DNA of 64,000 bases from Alphaproteobacteria bacterium HGW-Alphaproteobacteria-18 (GTDB lineage Bacteria > Pseudomonadota > Alphaproteobacteria > Caulobacterales > Hyphomonadaceae): NCBI GenBank assembly GCA_002841155.1, contig PHEH01000009.1:40918-104917 (forward strand), in the 5' to 3' direction. The notes below the pieces were generated by a model, which had not been told where the DNA came from, did not search any database, and was given only the letters and a program-made list of their open reading frames with translations. The translations under genes and the position numbers were made by a program. The first letter of the stretch is position 1, and every line of letters starts with the position of its first letter. This document shows positions 20,048 through 31,020 of the stretch, piece by piece.

Positions 20048-21475
20048 ATGCAGAACAGCTCTCCGGAACAGGCTCCGTCTTCACGTCCGCCCTTTCTTCG
20101 CATTGCGGAATCTTTCGCCGATGCTGTGGCGCCAGCAGATTTTCCCGCCGCCCTGTTGCGTTGGCGCAACCAGCGCTGGGCAAATGAAACAGGCTTGGGA
20201 GAACTCTCCGATGAGGCATGGATCGCGCATTTCGCGCGCTTTGCCCCCCTGCCGGGAAACCTGCCGCAACCGCTGGCCATGCGCTATCATGGCCACCAGT
20301 TCGGGACCTACAATCCCCAGCTGGGAGACGGACGCGGGTTCCTCTTTGCCCAGATCAGAGATCGGTCTGGCCGCCTCCTTGACCTTGGCACGAAAGGGTC
20401 TGGTCAAACGCCCTGGTCGCGCCAGGGAGATGGACGGCTGACCCTAAAGGGCGGCGTCCGCGAGATCCTGGCGGCGAACTATCTGGAAGCCCTTGGCGTC
20501 AATACGTCAAAAGCCTTCAGCCTGGTTGAGACCGGCGAGCAGCTCAGCCGCAATGACGAGCCCTCCCCCACCCGCGCCTCCGTGCTTGTCCGTCTCTCCC
20601 ACAGCCATGTCCGCTTCGGCACCTTCCAGCGCTGCGCCTGGATGGAGGATCGCGAGAGCATGGCGCGTCTTGTCGAGTATTGCGTCGCAGAATTCTATCC
20701 CGGCGCCGAGGATGCGGACATGGCCCGCAAGACCTGCAACTTGCTGGAAAATATCGCCGTCGTAACCGGCCGCATGATCGGCCAATGGATGGCCGCTGGT
20801 TTCGTGCACGGTGTCATGAATACCGACAATTTCAATATCACGGGCGAGACCTTCGATTTCGGCCCCTGGCGCTTCCTGCCCGTATCTGACCCGAATTTTA
20901 CCGCCGCCTATTTCGATGCACAGGGCCTTTACCGCTTCGGCCGCCAACCCGTGCAGGGCGGATGGGCGCTCCAGCAGCTCGCCTCGTCCATGCTCCTCCT
21001 TGCCGAGGCAGACGACCTTGCCAGGGCACTGGTCCCTTATGAGGCCGCCTATCGCGAGAGCTTTTCTGCCCACACGCACACCCTGCTCGGCCTGAAGCCA
21101 AGCGGTGACACCGCCACGGACATTCCGTTTCTTCAGACACTCTATTCCTGGATGACCGAAAGCGGCGCGAACTGGCCGCAGACATTCTTTGACTGGTTCG
21201 GCGGCCCCGCCAGCGTGGCCCGCGCCGCTGCCTCCCCTCAGTCCGACCTCTACGCGGACGCAGCCTTTGCGCCCGTCCGCGCCGCCCTGATGGACCGCGA
21301 TCCAGAACGCCCCGAACGCCTTGCCAATTCCTATTTCCTGGAGCCGGCGCCCGTCAGCCTCGTTGTCGAGGAGGTTGAAGCGCTATGGTCGCCGATTGCC
21401 GAGGCCGATGACTGGTCCCTGTTCGACGCCAAGATCCGCCATATCGAACAAGCGCGCCGCGCCCTGGCACTTTAA
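20048..21475 (+). CDS. selO: protein adenylyltransferase SelO
   Basis: The 475-residue protein is a SelO (YdiU/UPF0061) pseudokinase that transfers AMP from ATP onto Ser/Thr/Tyr residues of target proteins, linked in bacteria to redox stress. Family blocks are RYHGHQFGTYNPQLGDGRG, GTKGSGQTPWSR, the LKGGVRE segment, HVRFGTFQ and the GVMNTDNFNI catalytic-loop equivalent with DFGPWRFL as the metal motif. The bacterial form does not carry the C-terminal selenocysteine of eukaryotes, and none is seen. Length matches E. coli. The gene is followed after about 67 bases by a CoA-transferase gene on the same strand. Confidence 0.93.
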   Translation: MQNSSPEQAPSSRPPFLRIAESFADAVAPADFPAALLRWRNQRWANETGLGELSDEAWIAHFARFAPLPGNLPQPLAMRYHGHQFGTYNPQLGDGRGFLFAQIRDRSGRLLDLGTKGSGQTPWSRQGDGRLTLKGGVREILAANYLEALGVNTSKAFSLVETGEQLSRNDEPSPTRASVLVRLSHSHVRFGTFQRCAWMEDRESMARLVEYCVAEFYPGAEDADMARKTCNLLENIAVVTGRMIGQWMAAGFVHGVMNTDNFNITGETFDFGPWRFLPVSDPNFTAAYFDAQGLYRFGRQPVQGGWALQQLASSMLLLAEADDLARALVPYEAAYRESFSAHTHTLLGLKPSGDTATDIPFLQTLYSWMTESGANWPQTFFDWFGGPASVARAAASPQSDLYADAAFAPVRAALMDRDPERPERLANSYFLEPAPVSLVVEEVEALWSPIAEADDWSLFDAKIRHIEQARRALAL

Positions 21476-21542
21476 CGCTGGGGAATGCCTTGATCTTCGT
21501 GTCGGCCTACGGGCACTTACCCGAAAAATATGGAGGCCCTTA

Positions 21543-22718
21543 ATGACCGATAAGTCCCGCCCCGGCCCGCTCTCCGGTATCCGCATCGTCGATATGAGCA
21601 CCGTTGTGCTCGGACCGTTTGCGACGCTGATCCTCGCCGATCTCGGGGCAGAGGTCATCAAGATCGAGCCTCCCAAAAAGCGCGATACGATGCGCTATGC
21701 GGGCGCCTCGCCTACCGGCGATCTCGGCCCGATCTATATGGCGCTCAATCGCAACAAGCGTGCGTTGACGCTTGATGCGAAGACGCCTGAAGGCAAAGCT
21801 GCCCTCACTGAGCTTTTGAAAACAGCAGACTGCTTCTTCCACAATGTGCGCCTTGCCGGCATGGAACGGCTCGGCCTTGGCTATGAGCAGGTCAAGGCGC
21901 TGAAGGAAGACATCGTCTATGTCCATTGCGCCGGCTTTGGCAAAGGCGGCCCCTATGAACATCGTCAGGCCTATGACGACCTCATTCAGGGCGCCTCAGG
22001 CTTTGCCGCCCTCAACGCTCTGCGTTCGGGCGAGCGGCCGGAATACGCCCCCTCCCTCGTCGCCGACAAGACAGCGGGCCTCTTTGCGACCTACGCAACC
22101 CTCGCCGCGCTTTTCCATCGCGCCCGCACCGGCAAGGGCCAGTTCGTGCAGGTGCCGATGCTGGAAAGCTTCACCTTCTTCAACATGGTGGAAAACCTCT
22201 ACGGCGAGACCTTCCTGCCAGGCAATGGCAAGCTCGCCTATACGCGCTCGGTCAACCCAAATCGCCGTCCCTACCCCACCAAGGACGGCTTCATCGGCCT
22301 TGTTCCGTATTCGGATGAGCAGTGGGAAAAGTTCTTCCAGATCGGCGGAATGCCGGACATCTTCAAAGATCCGCGCTTTTCCACTTATCAGGCACGCACC
22401 GAAAATGTCGGCGAGCTTTACGCCCTTATCGAAAAGGTGAGTGCGACGAAGACAACAGCCGACTGGCTGGAGCTGATGGACAAGGCCGACATCCCGGCCA
22501 TGCGCTACAATACTATGGCCGAGGTGCTGACCGATCCACATCTGGTGGCAACCGGCTTCTTCACCGAAGCAGACCACCCCGAAGCGGGCAAGTATCGCAC
22601 CATGCGCCACCCGGTCCATTTCTCCGAGACGCCAGCCAGCCTGCGCCTGCCGCCCCCGAGGCCCGGCGCTGATACAGAAAGCATTCTGGAGAGCCTCGGC
22701 CTCGGCGCCGAGGGATAA
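21543..22718 (+). CDS. class III CoA-transferase (CaiB/BaiF family)
   Basis: The 391-residue protein is a family III acyl-CoA:carboxylate CoA-transferase. It begins with the typical LSGIRIVDMSTVVLGPF and LGAEVIKIEPP, and has NRNKRALTLDAK and VRLAGMERLGLGYEQ. The catalytic aspartate is expected in the QAYDDLIQGASG segment. Such enzymes move CoA between organic acids such as oxalate, carnitine, bile acid or arylsuccinates; the substrate is not clear here. The ATG at 21543 starts the conserved N-terminus. Its stop codon is immediately adjacent to the stop of the convergent YebC gene. Confidence 0.9.
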   Translation: MTDKSRPGPLSGIRIVDMSTVVLGPFATLILADLGAEVIKIEPPKKRDTMRYAGASPTGDLGPIYMALNRNKRALTLDAKTPEGKAALTELLKTADCFFHNVRLAGMERLGLGYEQVKALKEDIVYVHCAGFGKGGPYEHRQAYDDLIQGASGFAALNALRSGERPEYAPSLVADKTAGLFATYATLAALFHRARTGKGQFVQVPMLESFTFFNMVENLYGETFLPGNGKLAYTRSVNPNRRPYPTKDGFIGLVPYSDEQWEKFFQIGGMPDIFKDPRFSTYQARTENVGELYALIEKVSATKTTADWLELMDKADIPAMRYNTMAEVLTDPHLVATGFFTEADHPEAGKYRTMRHPVHFSETPASLRLPPPRPGADTESILESLGLGAEG

Positions 22719-23477
22719 TCAGCCCCCGGAGAGACGCGCCATCTCGTCTTCGGAGAGCTCCGAATTGTCATACACGCTCTGAACGTCATCAAGCTCGTCG
22801 AGCACGTCGAGCATTTTCATCAGCTGGTCAGCCGCCTCGCCCGAGACAGGCGTGGTGACTTTCGGCTTCCAGATGATCTTGGCCGCTACCGGTTCAATCT
22901 TGCTGCCGAACGTCTCCGCCAGGGCCGTGGATACCGCCGCGAAATCTTCCCGCGCCGTATAGATCCAGTGGCCTTCCTCGCTGGACTCCACATCCTGGGC
23001 GCCCGCCATGATCGCCGCTTCCATCACCTCATCTGCCGTCCCGGCGCTGGCCGGATATTCAATTTCTCCAAGCTGGTCGAAATTGAACGAAACAGACCCC
23101 GTCGTCCCAAGCGCGCCGCCATTCTTCGAAAACGCGGTGCGGATATCGGTCGCTGCGCGGTTCTTGTTATCGGTTGAAGCCTCGATGATGATGCCGACGC
23201 CGCCGGGACCAACGCCCTCATAGCGAATGTCGGCATAGTCCGCCCCGCCACTGCTCTGGCCCTTGTCGATGGCGCGCTGGATATTGTCCTTGGGCACGGA
23301 GACACCCTTGGCGTTGGTAATCGCCAGGCGCAGGCGCGGGTTCATGTTCGGATCGGGTCCGCCCATCTTCGAGGCAACCGTGATCTCCTTCGACAGGCGC
23401 GCGAAGAGAACCGCGCGTTTCTTGTCCTGCTTGCCCTTGCGGTGCTGGATATTGGCCCATTTACTATGCCCGGCCAT
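22719..23477 (-). CDS. YebC/PmpR family protein
   Basis: The 252-residue protein opens with MAGHSKWANIQHRKGKQD, the signature of the YebC/PmpR family (UPF0082). It has NARLR-type conservation shifted to NPRLRLAITNAKG, the DNIQRAIDKG block and the YEGVGPGGV motif. Members act as DNA-binding regulators or, as shown recently for several, as ribosome factors that help translate proline stretches. In many alphaproteobacteria yebC stands next to ruvC; here it is about 17 kb from ruvCAB, another rearrangement of that cluster. There is no obvious partner gene. Confidence 0.93.
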   Translation of the reverse strand: MAGHSKWANIQHRKGKQDKKRAVLFARLSKEITVASKMGGPDPNMNPRLRLAITNAKGVSVPKDNIQRAIDKGQSSGGADYADIRYEGVGPGGVGIIIEASTDNKNRAATDIRTAFSKNGGALGTTGSVSFNFDQLGEIEYPASAGTADEVMEAAIMAGAQDVESSEEGHWIYTAREDFAAVSTALAETFGSKIEPVAAKIIWKPKVTTPVSGEAADQLMKMLDVLDELDDVQSVYDNSELSEDEMARLSGG

Positions 23478-23561
23478 GGGAAAACCCCTCGATATTGTCT
23501 GGTTTCTCAGCTGTCGCGGGTATCTATCGCGCGAGACGGCCCTTGGGAAGCCGGGGCGGTG

Positions 23562-24284
23562 TCAATCAAATGCAGACACCCGCCCGCCAACAATCATCGC
23601 CTCCTGCACTTCAGCGACCTCGTTGATGATCCCGCGCAGCAGAAACGCCGCTATCGCAGCCGCAATGACCCAAATGATGACAGCCCCGAAAACGACCGCA
23701 GAGGAAGCATAGCTGAAATTCGAAACCATTCCGGCAACCAGGGAAATGATCCAGGCAGCCCACCATTTCGAAACGACCCCATTCTTCACAGGCAGCCCCA
23801 CCTCCTCAAAAGACCCCTGATAGATTTCGTAGACCCCCTGCGACGGCTTCACGAAATTGGCAAAGGGAACCAGATACCAGAGCACCGTGCCGATAGGAGA
23901 CATATCGGGGACCGGGCTGCGAACGGTGTAAATGTTCTTCATTGCCCTGAACGTGAAGCGCCCAACCAGGAAGGCACAGGTGAACATCAGGAGCCGCTCA
24001 GCAATCGCCATAAGGGAGAAGATGCCAAGCGCCAGAATCAGGGCCTCCTCCCCCTCCGGGTCGGTATAGGCCAGTGCTTCGGCGTCAAAAAAGCGGTTGT
24101 CTACAAACCAATAGAGCGCCGTCAGCCCGAAGAGCGCGCAGGAGGCAACATACACAACCAGAAGCACGGAGAGGGGCTTCTGAAACGGGCGAAGCGGCCG
24201 GCAGATACCGTCCTCGTATTCATACCCGGTTGGCCCGCCCCTGCGTCTCGGCAACGCGGCACGCTGTAGTGTCGTCTCAGTCAT
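23562..24284 (-). CDS. DUF4328 membrane protein
   Basis: The 240-residue protein has four to five predicted membrane helices: around 37-60, 85-110, 140-160 (interfacial), 178-195 and 200-220. The DUF4328 hallmark TVLWYLVPFANFVKPSQGVYEI is split across residues about 138-160, with SKWWAAWI following. A cytoplasmic N-terminus contains a short basic segment and GYEYED. The function of the family is unknown. It stands alone, 84 bases before the YebC gene in the other direction of reading. Confidence 0.75.
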   Translation of the reverse strand: MTETTLQRAALPRRRGGPTGYEYEDGICRPLRPFQKPLSVLLVVYVASCALFGLTALYWFVDNRFFDAEALAYTDPEGEEALILALGIFSLMAIAERLLMFTCAFLVGRFTFRAMKNIYTVRSPVPDMSPIGTVLWYLVPFANFVKPSQGVYEIYQGSFEEVGLPVKNGVVSKWWAAWIISLVAGMVSNFSYASSAVVFGAVIIWVIAAAIAAFLLRGIINEVAEVQEAMIVGGRVSAFD

Positions 24285-24360
24285 AAGCCCTCCAGTCGTT
24301 CTCGATCCAATCTAGCCAGACCAACAACTTTGAGAAGAAGTTTCTCTAAGAGACGCTCAA

Positions 24361-24789
24361 TCAGGGAGCGCAGCCAGTCGCCAGTCGCCGCACCACCTCC
24401 TGCCGCACTTTCCAGCTCAGCCAGGCCTTATCCATGCGCGATAGCCAGTGAGCGTTCACGGCGCCAAACTCGGCGCCCAGAACACGCGGGTCGGGAAGGA
24501 TCTTCTGCCCCAGCACGCTGGCGACATGGCTCATCTCTTCACGGCTTGCGAAAAAAAGCTCGTGGCCCCGATGCTCCAAAATCCAGATGGGCCACCCCTT
24601 CCCCAGTTCCGGCGCTGGAAAAGGCGGCTCAAACCGCGTGGCCGTATGAAAGGCGCCCTCCAGCGGCCGGTGGACATACGGGCTGACCGGCGTGCGAACC
24701 GGCTGGCCCCGGAATTCACATCGGAGGCGCAGGCGGGGCCCAGTGCGCCGGCGGAATTTCCACCGGCGTCGACAGGTCGACCTCGACAC
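24361..24789 (-). CDS. hypothetical protein
   Basis: No function is recognised. The convincing part is the last 95 residues, beginning near HTATRFEPPFPAPELGKGW and continuing through WILEHRGHELFFASREEM and HWLSRMDKAWLSWKVRQ, which has the composition of a real soluble protein. The first 25 residues overlap the end of the upstream gene and are Arg/Cys-rich like a frame shadow. GTG at 24789 is the only standard start in frame before that part, but a non-standard start after 24720 is possible. The gene is on the same strand as the lipoprotein gene before it and is probably co-transcribed. Confidence 0.5.
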   Translation of the reverse strand: MSRSTCRRRWKFRRRTGPRLRLRCEFRGQPVRTPVSPYVHRPLEGAFHTATRFEPPFPAPELGKGWPIWILEHRGHELFFASREEMSHVASVLGQKILPDPRVLGAEFGAVNAHWLSRMDKAWLSWKVRQEVVRRLATGCAP

Positions 24790-25321
24790 GGAAGAAACGC
24801 TCAGGCCGCTTCAGTTCGTAAGCGAACATTTGCTGGCCGGATCGCACTTCAACCGCCCACACATTCGTCTTGGAAACCGGAATGCCTTCCCTGTCGAACA
24901 GATCCTTTGTGGATTGATCGGCAGGAAACTCCTGACGGGCAGCGGCAGGATCAGAAATCGAGAAGCCGCCATAGTCCGTCAGCGCGTCGAGACTGCCATC
25001 CTCATGGCGGTGAATGTGGCGTAGTTCCCAGCCGCCATTCTCTCCCGTCGTCGTCAGAACCCAGGTGCGCGAGCGGTCCTCGCCGACACTCAGCGGCAGG
25101 CGGAAGACACCCGGCTCGCAGTCGCGCACATGCACAACCAGCCGGTTCTCGCGCCACTCATCATCCACCGCGTCATGGCTGACAACCCGGCCTTCAAAGG
25201 CCTTACCACAGGTTGCCGCCAGCCCCTCCGCAAACGGAAGATCAGGCGGGCCAGCGGGCGCGGTCGCGCAGGCGGCCAGAACAAGGGCGAAAGCGGGGGC
25301 AACAGCCAGTTTCAGCATCAT
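24716..25321 (-). CDS. hypothetical lipoprotein
   Basis: The 201-residue protein has a lipoprotein signal ending LAACATAP (C18). The mature part is soluble, with two cysteines (in ATCGKAFEG and VRDCEPG) likely to form a periplasmic disulfide, followed by a domain rich in aromatic and charged residues (GGWELRHIHRHEDGS) and a C-terminal FFRVEVDLSTPVE strand. I do not recognise a described family. It overlaps the following small hypothetical gene and lies 71 bases after another lipoprotein gene, so the three may form one envelope-related transcript. Confidence 0.7.
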   Translation of the reverse strand: MMLKLAVAPAFALVLAACATAPAGPPDLPFAEGLAATCGKAFEGRVVSHDAVDDEWRENRLVVHVRDCEPGVFRLPLSVGEDRSRTWVLTTTGENGGWELRHIHRHEDGSLDALTDYGGFSISDPAAARQEFPADQSTKDLFDREGIPVSKTNVWAVEVRSGQQMFAYELKRPERFFRVEVDLSTPVEIPPAHWAPPAPPM

Positions 25322-25392
25322 GGCGGCAGACTATCGCACGCGCCCCATTTGGCAAGGCAGGGCTTGGCACGCCGCGCTGACGCCGCCTGCGA

Positions 25393-26193
25393 TCAGCTGC
25401 CCGCATCCGGCAACGCCTCGCGCGCTTTCATTTCGGACGACCGCACCGCCAGTATCTCCAGCGATTGGCGCAACTCCCCGGCCAGCTCCAGAACGGCCTT
25501 GGCCGAAGCGTCCTTCCTCATGTCCTGACTCACTTCCCAGGCGTTGATGGTGCGGGACAGGCCTTTCCTGTCGGCGAACGCGGTCAGGGTCGCATAGGGA
25601 TAGCCACTACGTACATCGATCAGGATACCGCTGGCGGCAGCTTCCACCTCGAGGCTCCGGCCGGGAAGCACGAACATGCCGATAACGGTAAGGTCGGCTA
25701 CCGACAGCGCGCTGCCCCGATTCTTGCCGGAGACTGCCACTTCATAGGCCAGAACATAATCAAGGTGCTGGCGCGCCGCGCCCCGGCGGATCTCGGCAAT
25801 CGTGTCACCAGCCGTGTACTGATAGCGTGGCTTGTCCGTCTCCGGGCTCACCATCGCGGCGATCAGCGGACTGACCGGAACAAATTCGCCATACAGCCCG
25901 CCGAGATTCTCCGTCATCGCGGCCCAGGCCTCCCCTTCCCGCGCCGGAATAGTCGTCAGCTGACCTTTCTCGATCCGGGCGAGACCGATCCGGGCCGGGA
26001 ACCGGATATCGGGCTCCACGGCGGCAATCTGCCGGATTTCGGCATCAATTTCCGCGTGCCCACCGCCTGCCAGAGGTGTGTAGCTGGCATCATAGCGCGC
26101 CAGATAATCTGCCCCCGACGTTGTCTGAACATTGCTGGCACACGCCGCTGCCATAAGCAGGGCTGCCCCTACTGCCAAAACTTGAATCCTCAT
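25393..26193 (-). CDS. hypothetical lipoprotein
   Basis: The 266-residue protein has a lipoprotein signal with the lipobox AAAC in the first 20 residues (VGAALLMAAACAS). The ATG at 26193 follows the strong ribosome binding site AAGGAGGAGG; an in-frame GTG six bases earlier is too close to it. The mature part has alternating strand/helix character, including DIRFPARIGLARIE and a long segment around DYVLAYEVAVSG that suggests an alpha/beta fold. The region ends with helices rich in Glu/Arg. No known family is assigned with confidence. It is the first gene of the three-gene hypothetical unit downstream of the ftsH terminator. Confidence 0.72.
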   Translation of the reverse strand: MRIQVLAVGAALLMAAACASNVQTTSGADYLARYDASYTPLAGGGHAEIDAEIRQIAAVEPDIRFPARIGLARIEKGQLTTIPAREGEAWAAMTENLGGLYGEFVPVSPLIAAMVSPETDKPRYQYTAGDTIAEIRRGAARQHLDYVLAYEVAVSGKNRGSALSVADLTVIGMFVLPGRSLEVEAAASGILIDVRSGYPYATLTAFADRKGLSRTINAWEVSQDMRKDASAKAVLELAGELRQSLEILAVRSSEMKAREALPDAGS

Positions 26194-26270
26194 TTCCACC
26201 TCCTCCTTGCCGGACTGTCCGCTCGGAAGATTACATGGGATTTAGCCGGAAGTGCGCCCATAAGGAGAAA

Positions 26271-26314
26271 AGAAAATGAACAACGCCCTCCCGGCGCGGC
26301 GGAAGGGCGTTGTT
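26271..26314 (-). terminator. terminator after ftsH
   Basis: A perfect 11-bp stem (26279-26289 with 26304-26314, AACAACGCCCT/AGGGCGTTGTT) lies 26 bases past the ftsH stop, followed on the minus strand by CATTTTCT. It ends the long ruv-tol-ftsH block. Confidence 0.88.
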
Positions 26315-26340
26315 TCGTTTGCTTTGAACGCGTTCTGGAA

Positions 26341-28260
<1,920 letters not shown>

Positions 28261-28307
28261 AGCAAGGTTCCGTCAGAAACTGTTCGATCAACCATATGGG
28301 ATTGAGT

Positions 28308-29408
28308 TTAGAAGATAGGCACCAAATCCTCTAAAAACGACTCCTTTCCTGCTGATGAGGCAATTTCATTCGGGTTTCCGGACAGGATCGCCGCTGTGGC
28401 CGTGAGGCGGGCAGCGATGCCGTGAGGGGGCGGTCCGGTTTCGGGGCGTAGCAACAGCTGGCCGCTGCGGCGGGTTATGCGGCAACCACCCAGCGTAGAT
28501 CCACGAAAATCTTGTTCAGAAACAATCCTCTCGGCCAGCCGCAAGAGGCTCTCGCCCCTTGGGGGCATTTCCCGGCCCGCCGCGATCTGGAGGAGACTGC
28601 CCAGTGCGCGCGCAGCCCGTTCCGCAGGCAGCCCCGCAAAGGATGCGACAATGATGCCCGCTTCGCTGGCCCGGACATTGGCCCGCATCCAGCGCCAGAT
28701 CAGGACATCCTCAACCATTCTTAATGTCTGGAACCGGTCAACCAGAGACAAAACCGGGACAGTTTGGGACACTTCAGGACACAATAGACGCCGCATGCGC
28801 ACCCGCTCAAACGCCGGATTGTCGTTCGACGGGTCATCTGCCCACTCGGCCCCCTCACCCCTCAGGAAGTCACGAAGCGTCTCGCGGCGGACCTTGAGCA
28901 AGGGCCGGGCGATGAATACCCCCTCTCCTTCTGGCCAGACCGGAGAAAGCGAGAGCGGCCGCATCCCGGCGAGCCCGTACCAGCCCGACCCCTGCCGGGC
29001 CCGCATCAGGAAGGTCTCGGCCTGGTCATCGGCTGTGTGGCCGGTCAGCAGGAGGTGTCCTGATGTGTCCCGAAGTGTCCTGGCAAGGGCCGCGTGCCGC
29101 CCACGCCGGAGCGCCGACTGTCGCGGCGCAGCGCCCTCAAGGCGGAGAATGTCATGGCTGATGCCCAGCGCGCGGCAGAAGCGGCCAACGGCTTCAGCCT
29201 CCGCGCCGGCTTCGGCGCGCAGGCCATGATCGACAGTGAAAGCGTGGACGGTGCGCCCCTGCCCCGTCGCCCAGCGATGGGCAAGGATCAGAAGCGCAAG
29301 GGAATCGCTGCCCCCGGAGACAGCCACGCCGATCGGCGCATCAAGCAGGCAGTCAGGCAGCGCCGCCAGCGCTGCCTCGAAGGCGGCCTGAGGGTTTAGC
29401 CCTTGCAT
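28308..29408 (-). CDS. tilS: tRNA(Ile)-lysidine synthase
   Basis: The 366-residue enzyme attaches lysine to C34 of tRNA-Ile(CAU), changing it to read AUA. The ATP pyrophosphatase loop is AVSGGSDSLAL near residue 28, with the HGLR motif (TVDHGLRAEAG) and the GHTADDQAETFLMRARQGSG helix. The C-terminal tRNA-binding part is short, as in many alphaproteobacteria. Its start overlaps the end of cpoB by 13 bases, indicating translation coupling. ftsH follows after 47 bases. Confidence 0.93.
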   Translation of the reverse strand: MQGLNPQAAFEAALAALPDCLLDAPIGVAVSGGSDSLALLILAHRWATGQGRTVHAFTVDHGLRAEAGAEAEAVGRFCRALGISHDILRLEGAAPRQSALRRGRHAALARTLRDTSGHLLLTGHTADDQAETFLMRARQGSGWYGLAGMRPLSLSPVWPEGEGVFIARPLLKVRRETLRDFLRGEGAEWADDPSNDNPAFERVRMRRLLCPEVSQTVPVLSLVDRFQTLRMVEDVLIWRWMRANVRASEAGIIVASFAGLPAERAARALGSLLQIAAGREMPPRGESLLRLAERIVSEQDFRGSTLGGCRITRRSGQLLLRPETGPPPHGIAARLTATAAILSGNPNEIASSAGKESFLEDLVPIF

Positions 29409-30364
29409 CCGGAGCGGGTGCGCTCAACGGCCGCCAGATCACGCACGACCTTGGAGGCGTTGGGATAGCGCTTGGGTAATGTGTCGAGCGCCTGGCAGGC
29501 CTTGGCCGTATCCCCGATCAGACGCATGGACCGGGCGAGACGCGCCAGTGCGTCAGGCGCGCGCGTGTCATCCGGGAAAGAGCGGATCATCGTGGTATAA
29601 GCCTGGCCGCTCTCGGCATAGGCATTCTGCTGGTGCAGCGTTTCACCAAGCCAGAAATAGGCTTCCCCGGCCTGCGGATCGTTGCCGAACTTGTCGACGA
29701 AGGACTGGAACGCTTCCTGCGCACCGGCATAGTCGAGCGCCAGGAGGCGCTGGCGGGCGACCGCGAAAAGCGGACCAGCCTCACCGGGCAGCTGGCTGGC
29801 GGAAATTGTCCCGAGCGAGCCCTCAGGCAGGCCGCCTTGCGACGACGGTGCCGGGGTCAGAACGGATGGACCGCTGCCGGACCCAAGCTGGGCGCTGGGC
29901 GCTGGGCCAACCGTCTGCGAACTGGAGGAAGCGGGAAACGATGTTGGCGCCGGGCCAGAAGCAGGGCCGACCCCGGCGCCTGTATCAAGCTGCTCGGTTG
30001 CTTCAACGCCCATAACCATCTGAAGGGCAGTGATCGCGCGCGCCTGCGCTTGAAGCTGCATTCGCAAATCAGAATTCTGTTGAGCGAGGGTTTCATTGTC
30101 CAGCATCTGCTGCTGGGCGTCATCACGAGTGCGTGAGAGTTCGTATTCGAGCGTCTCGATCCGGCCGCTGAGCTGGTTGATCCGATCCGCATTGCGATTG
30201 ATCTCGAGCATCAGATCGGCCGTCTGCTGACGGGTCTGATCGACCTGCTGGGAAAGAGCCCCGGTCGTGACGCCCTTCACAATAGGCGCGCCGCGCTCTT
30301 GCGCGACCGCAACAGTGGCAAGAAGTCCGAGTGCGGCGAGGCCGGTAAGGGAGGCTTTCAGCAT
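29396..30364 (-). CDS. cpoB: Tol-Pal system protein CpoB (YbgF)
   Basis: The 322-residue periplasmic protein has a signal peptide (about 1-21, ending VAVA), an N-terminal coiled coil (about 35-110, with ISQL-type heptads around NADRINQLSGRIETLEY) that makes the trimer, a Ser/Pro-rich linker (125-190) and TPR repeats from about 195 (AREQ-like block LFAVARQRLLALDYAGAQEAF split over two helices) to the C-terminus. CpoB links the Tol machine with septal peptidoglycan synthesis by PBP1B. The gene keeps its classic place after pal, but a terminator lies between them. Confidence 0.93.
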   Translation of the reverse strand: MLKASLTGLAALGLLATVAVAQERGAPIVKGVTTGALSQQVDQTRQQTADLMLEINRNADRINQLSGRIETLEYELSRTRDDAQQQMLDNETLAQQNSDLRMQLQAQARAITALQMVMGVEATEQLDTGAGVGPASGPAPTSFPASSSSQTVGPAPSAQLGSGSGPSVLTPAPSSQGGLPEGSLGTISASQLPGEAGPLFAVARQRLLALDYAGAQEAFQSFVDKFGNDPQAGEAYFWLGETLHQQNAYAESGQAYTTMIRSFPDDTRAPDALARLARSMRLIGDTAKACQALDTLPKRYPNASKVVRDLAAVERTRSGCKG

Positions 30365-30404
30365 GGTGTGATCTCCGGGTGCGAGGGGGCAGACTGCAGC
30401 CCCG

Positions 30405-30449
30405 GGGAATAAAAGAAACAGCCGGGGCCAAATTATGGCACCCGGCTGT
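30405..30449 (-). terminator. terminator between pal and cpoB
   Basis: A 9-bp perfect stem (30418-30426 with 30441-30449, ACAGCCGGG/CCCGGCTGT) lies 28 bases after the pal stop and is followed on the minus strand by a T-rich stretch. It would reduce transcription from tolB-pal into cpoB, so cpoB may have its own promoter or get read-through. Confidence 0.75.
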
Positions 30450-30477
30450 CCTTTTCATCACGTAAACGCAGTACGCC

Positions 30478-31020
30478 TTAGCTGGTGGCGCCGGAAACGA
30501 TCTGTGTCCATGCGTTACGGTTCATTGCCCACGACTGCTCGTTAGAGCCGCCAGCGATCGGACGCTCTTTGCCATAGGAGACGGTGTCGATGCGCGAAGC
30601 GCTGACGCCGAGGCTGACGAGGTAGTCTTTTGCGGCCGAAGCACGACGCTCGCCGAGAGCGAGGTTGTACTCACGCGTGCCGCGCTCGTCAGCGTTACCG
30701 GCGACGAGAACGCGAACGTTCGGGTAGGCGTTCAGCCAGGCAGCCTGACGCTTCAGGATTTCCTGGTCGTCAGAGTCGAGGCGGTACTGGTCGAGGTCGA
30801 AATAGACGCGCTCGCCCACGTTCACGCGGAAATCTTCCAGCGAGCCTGGGGTGATCGAGGACTGCTGAACCGGCTCGGTGACAACGGTTTCCGTTCCCGT
30901 AACAGTCTCTTGGACTGGCGGAGGAGTAACCGGGTCTGCGACCGGCGGCGGGCGGGAAGCGCAAGCTGCGGTCGCGGCCAGAAGAGCGGCGGCTGCAGAG
31001 GCTTTCAGGAGAATATGCAT
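30478..31020 (-). CDS. pal: peptidoglycan-associated lipoprotein Pal
   Basis: The 180-residue outer membrane lipoprotein has a signal ending ATAAC (C20), a Pro/Thr-rich linker and an OmpA-like peptidoglycan-binding domain. The domain has the YFDLDQYRLD strand, NADERGTREYNLALGERRA and the C-terminal SYGKERP motif; the Asp and Arg in NADERGT...GERRA contact diaminopimelate. The ATG at 31020 fits the signal and has GGAG nine bases before it. Pal tethers the outer membrane to the wall and moves to the septum through Tol. Confidence 0.95.
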   Translation of the reverse strand: MHILLKASAAAALLAATAACASRPPPVADPVTPPPVQETVTGTETVVTEPVQQSSITPGSLEDFRVNVGERVYFDLDQYRLDSDDQEILKRQAAWLNAYPNVRVLVAGNADERGTREYNLALGERRASAAKDYLVSLGVSASRIDTVSYGKERPIAGGSNEQSWAMNRNAWTQIVSGATS

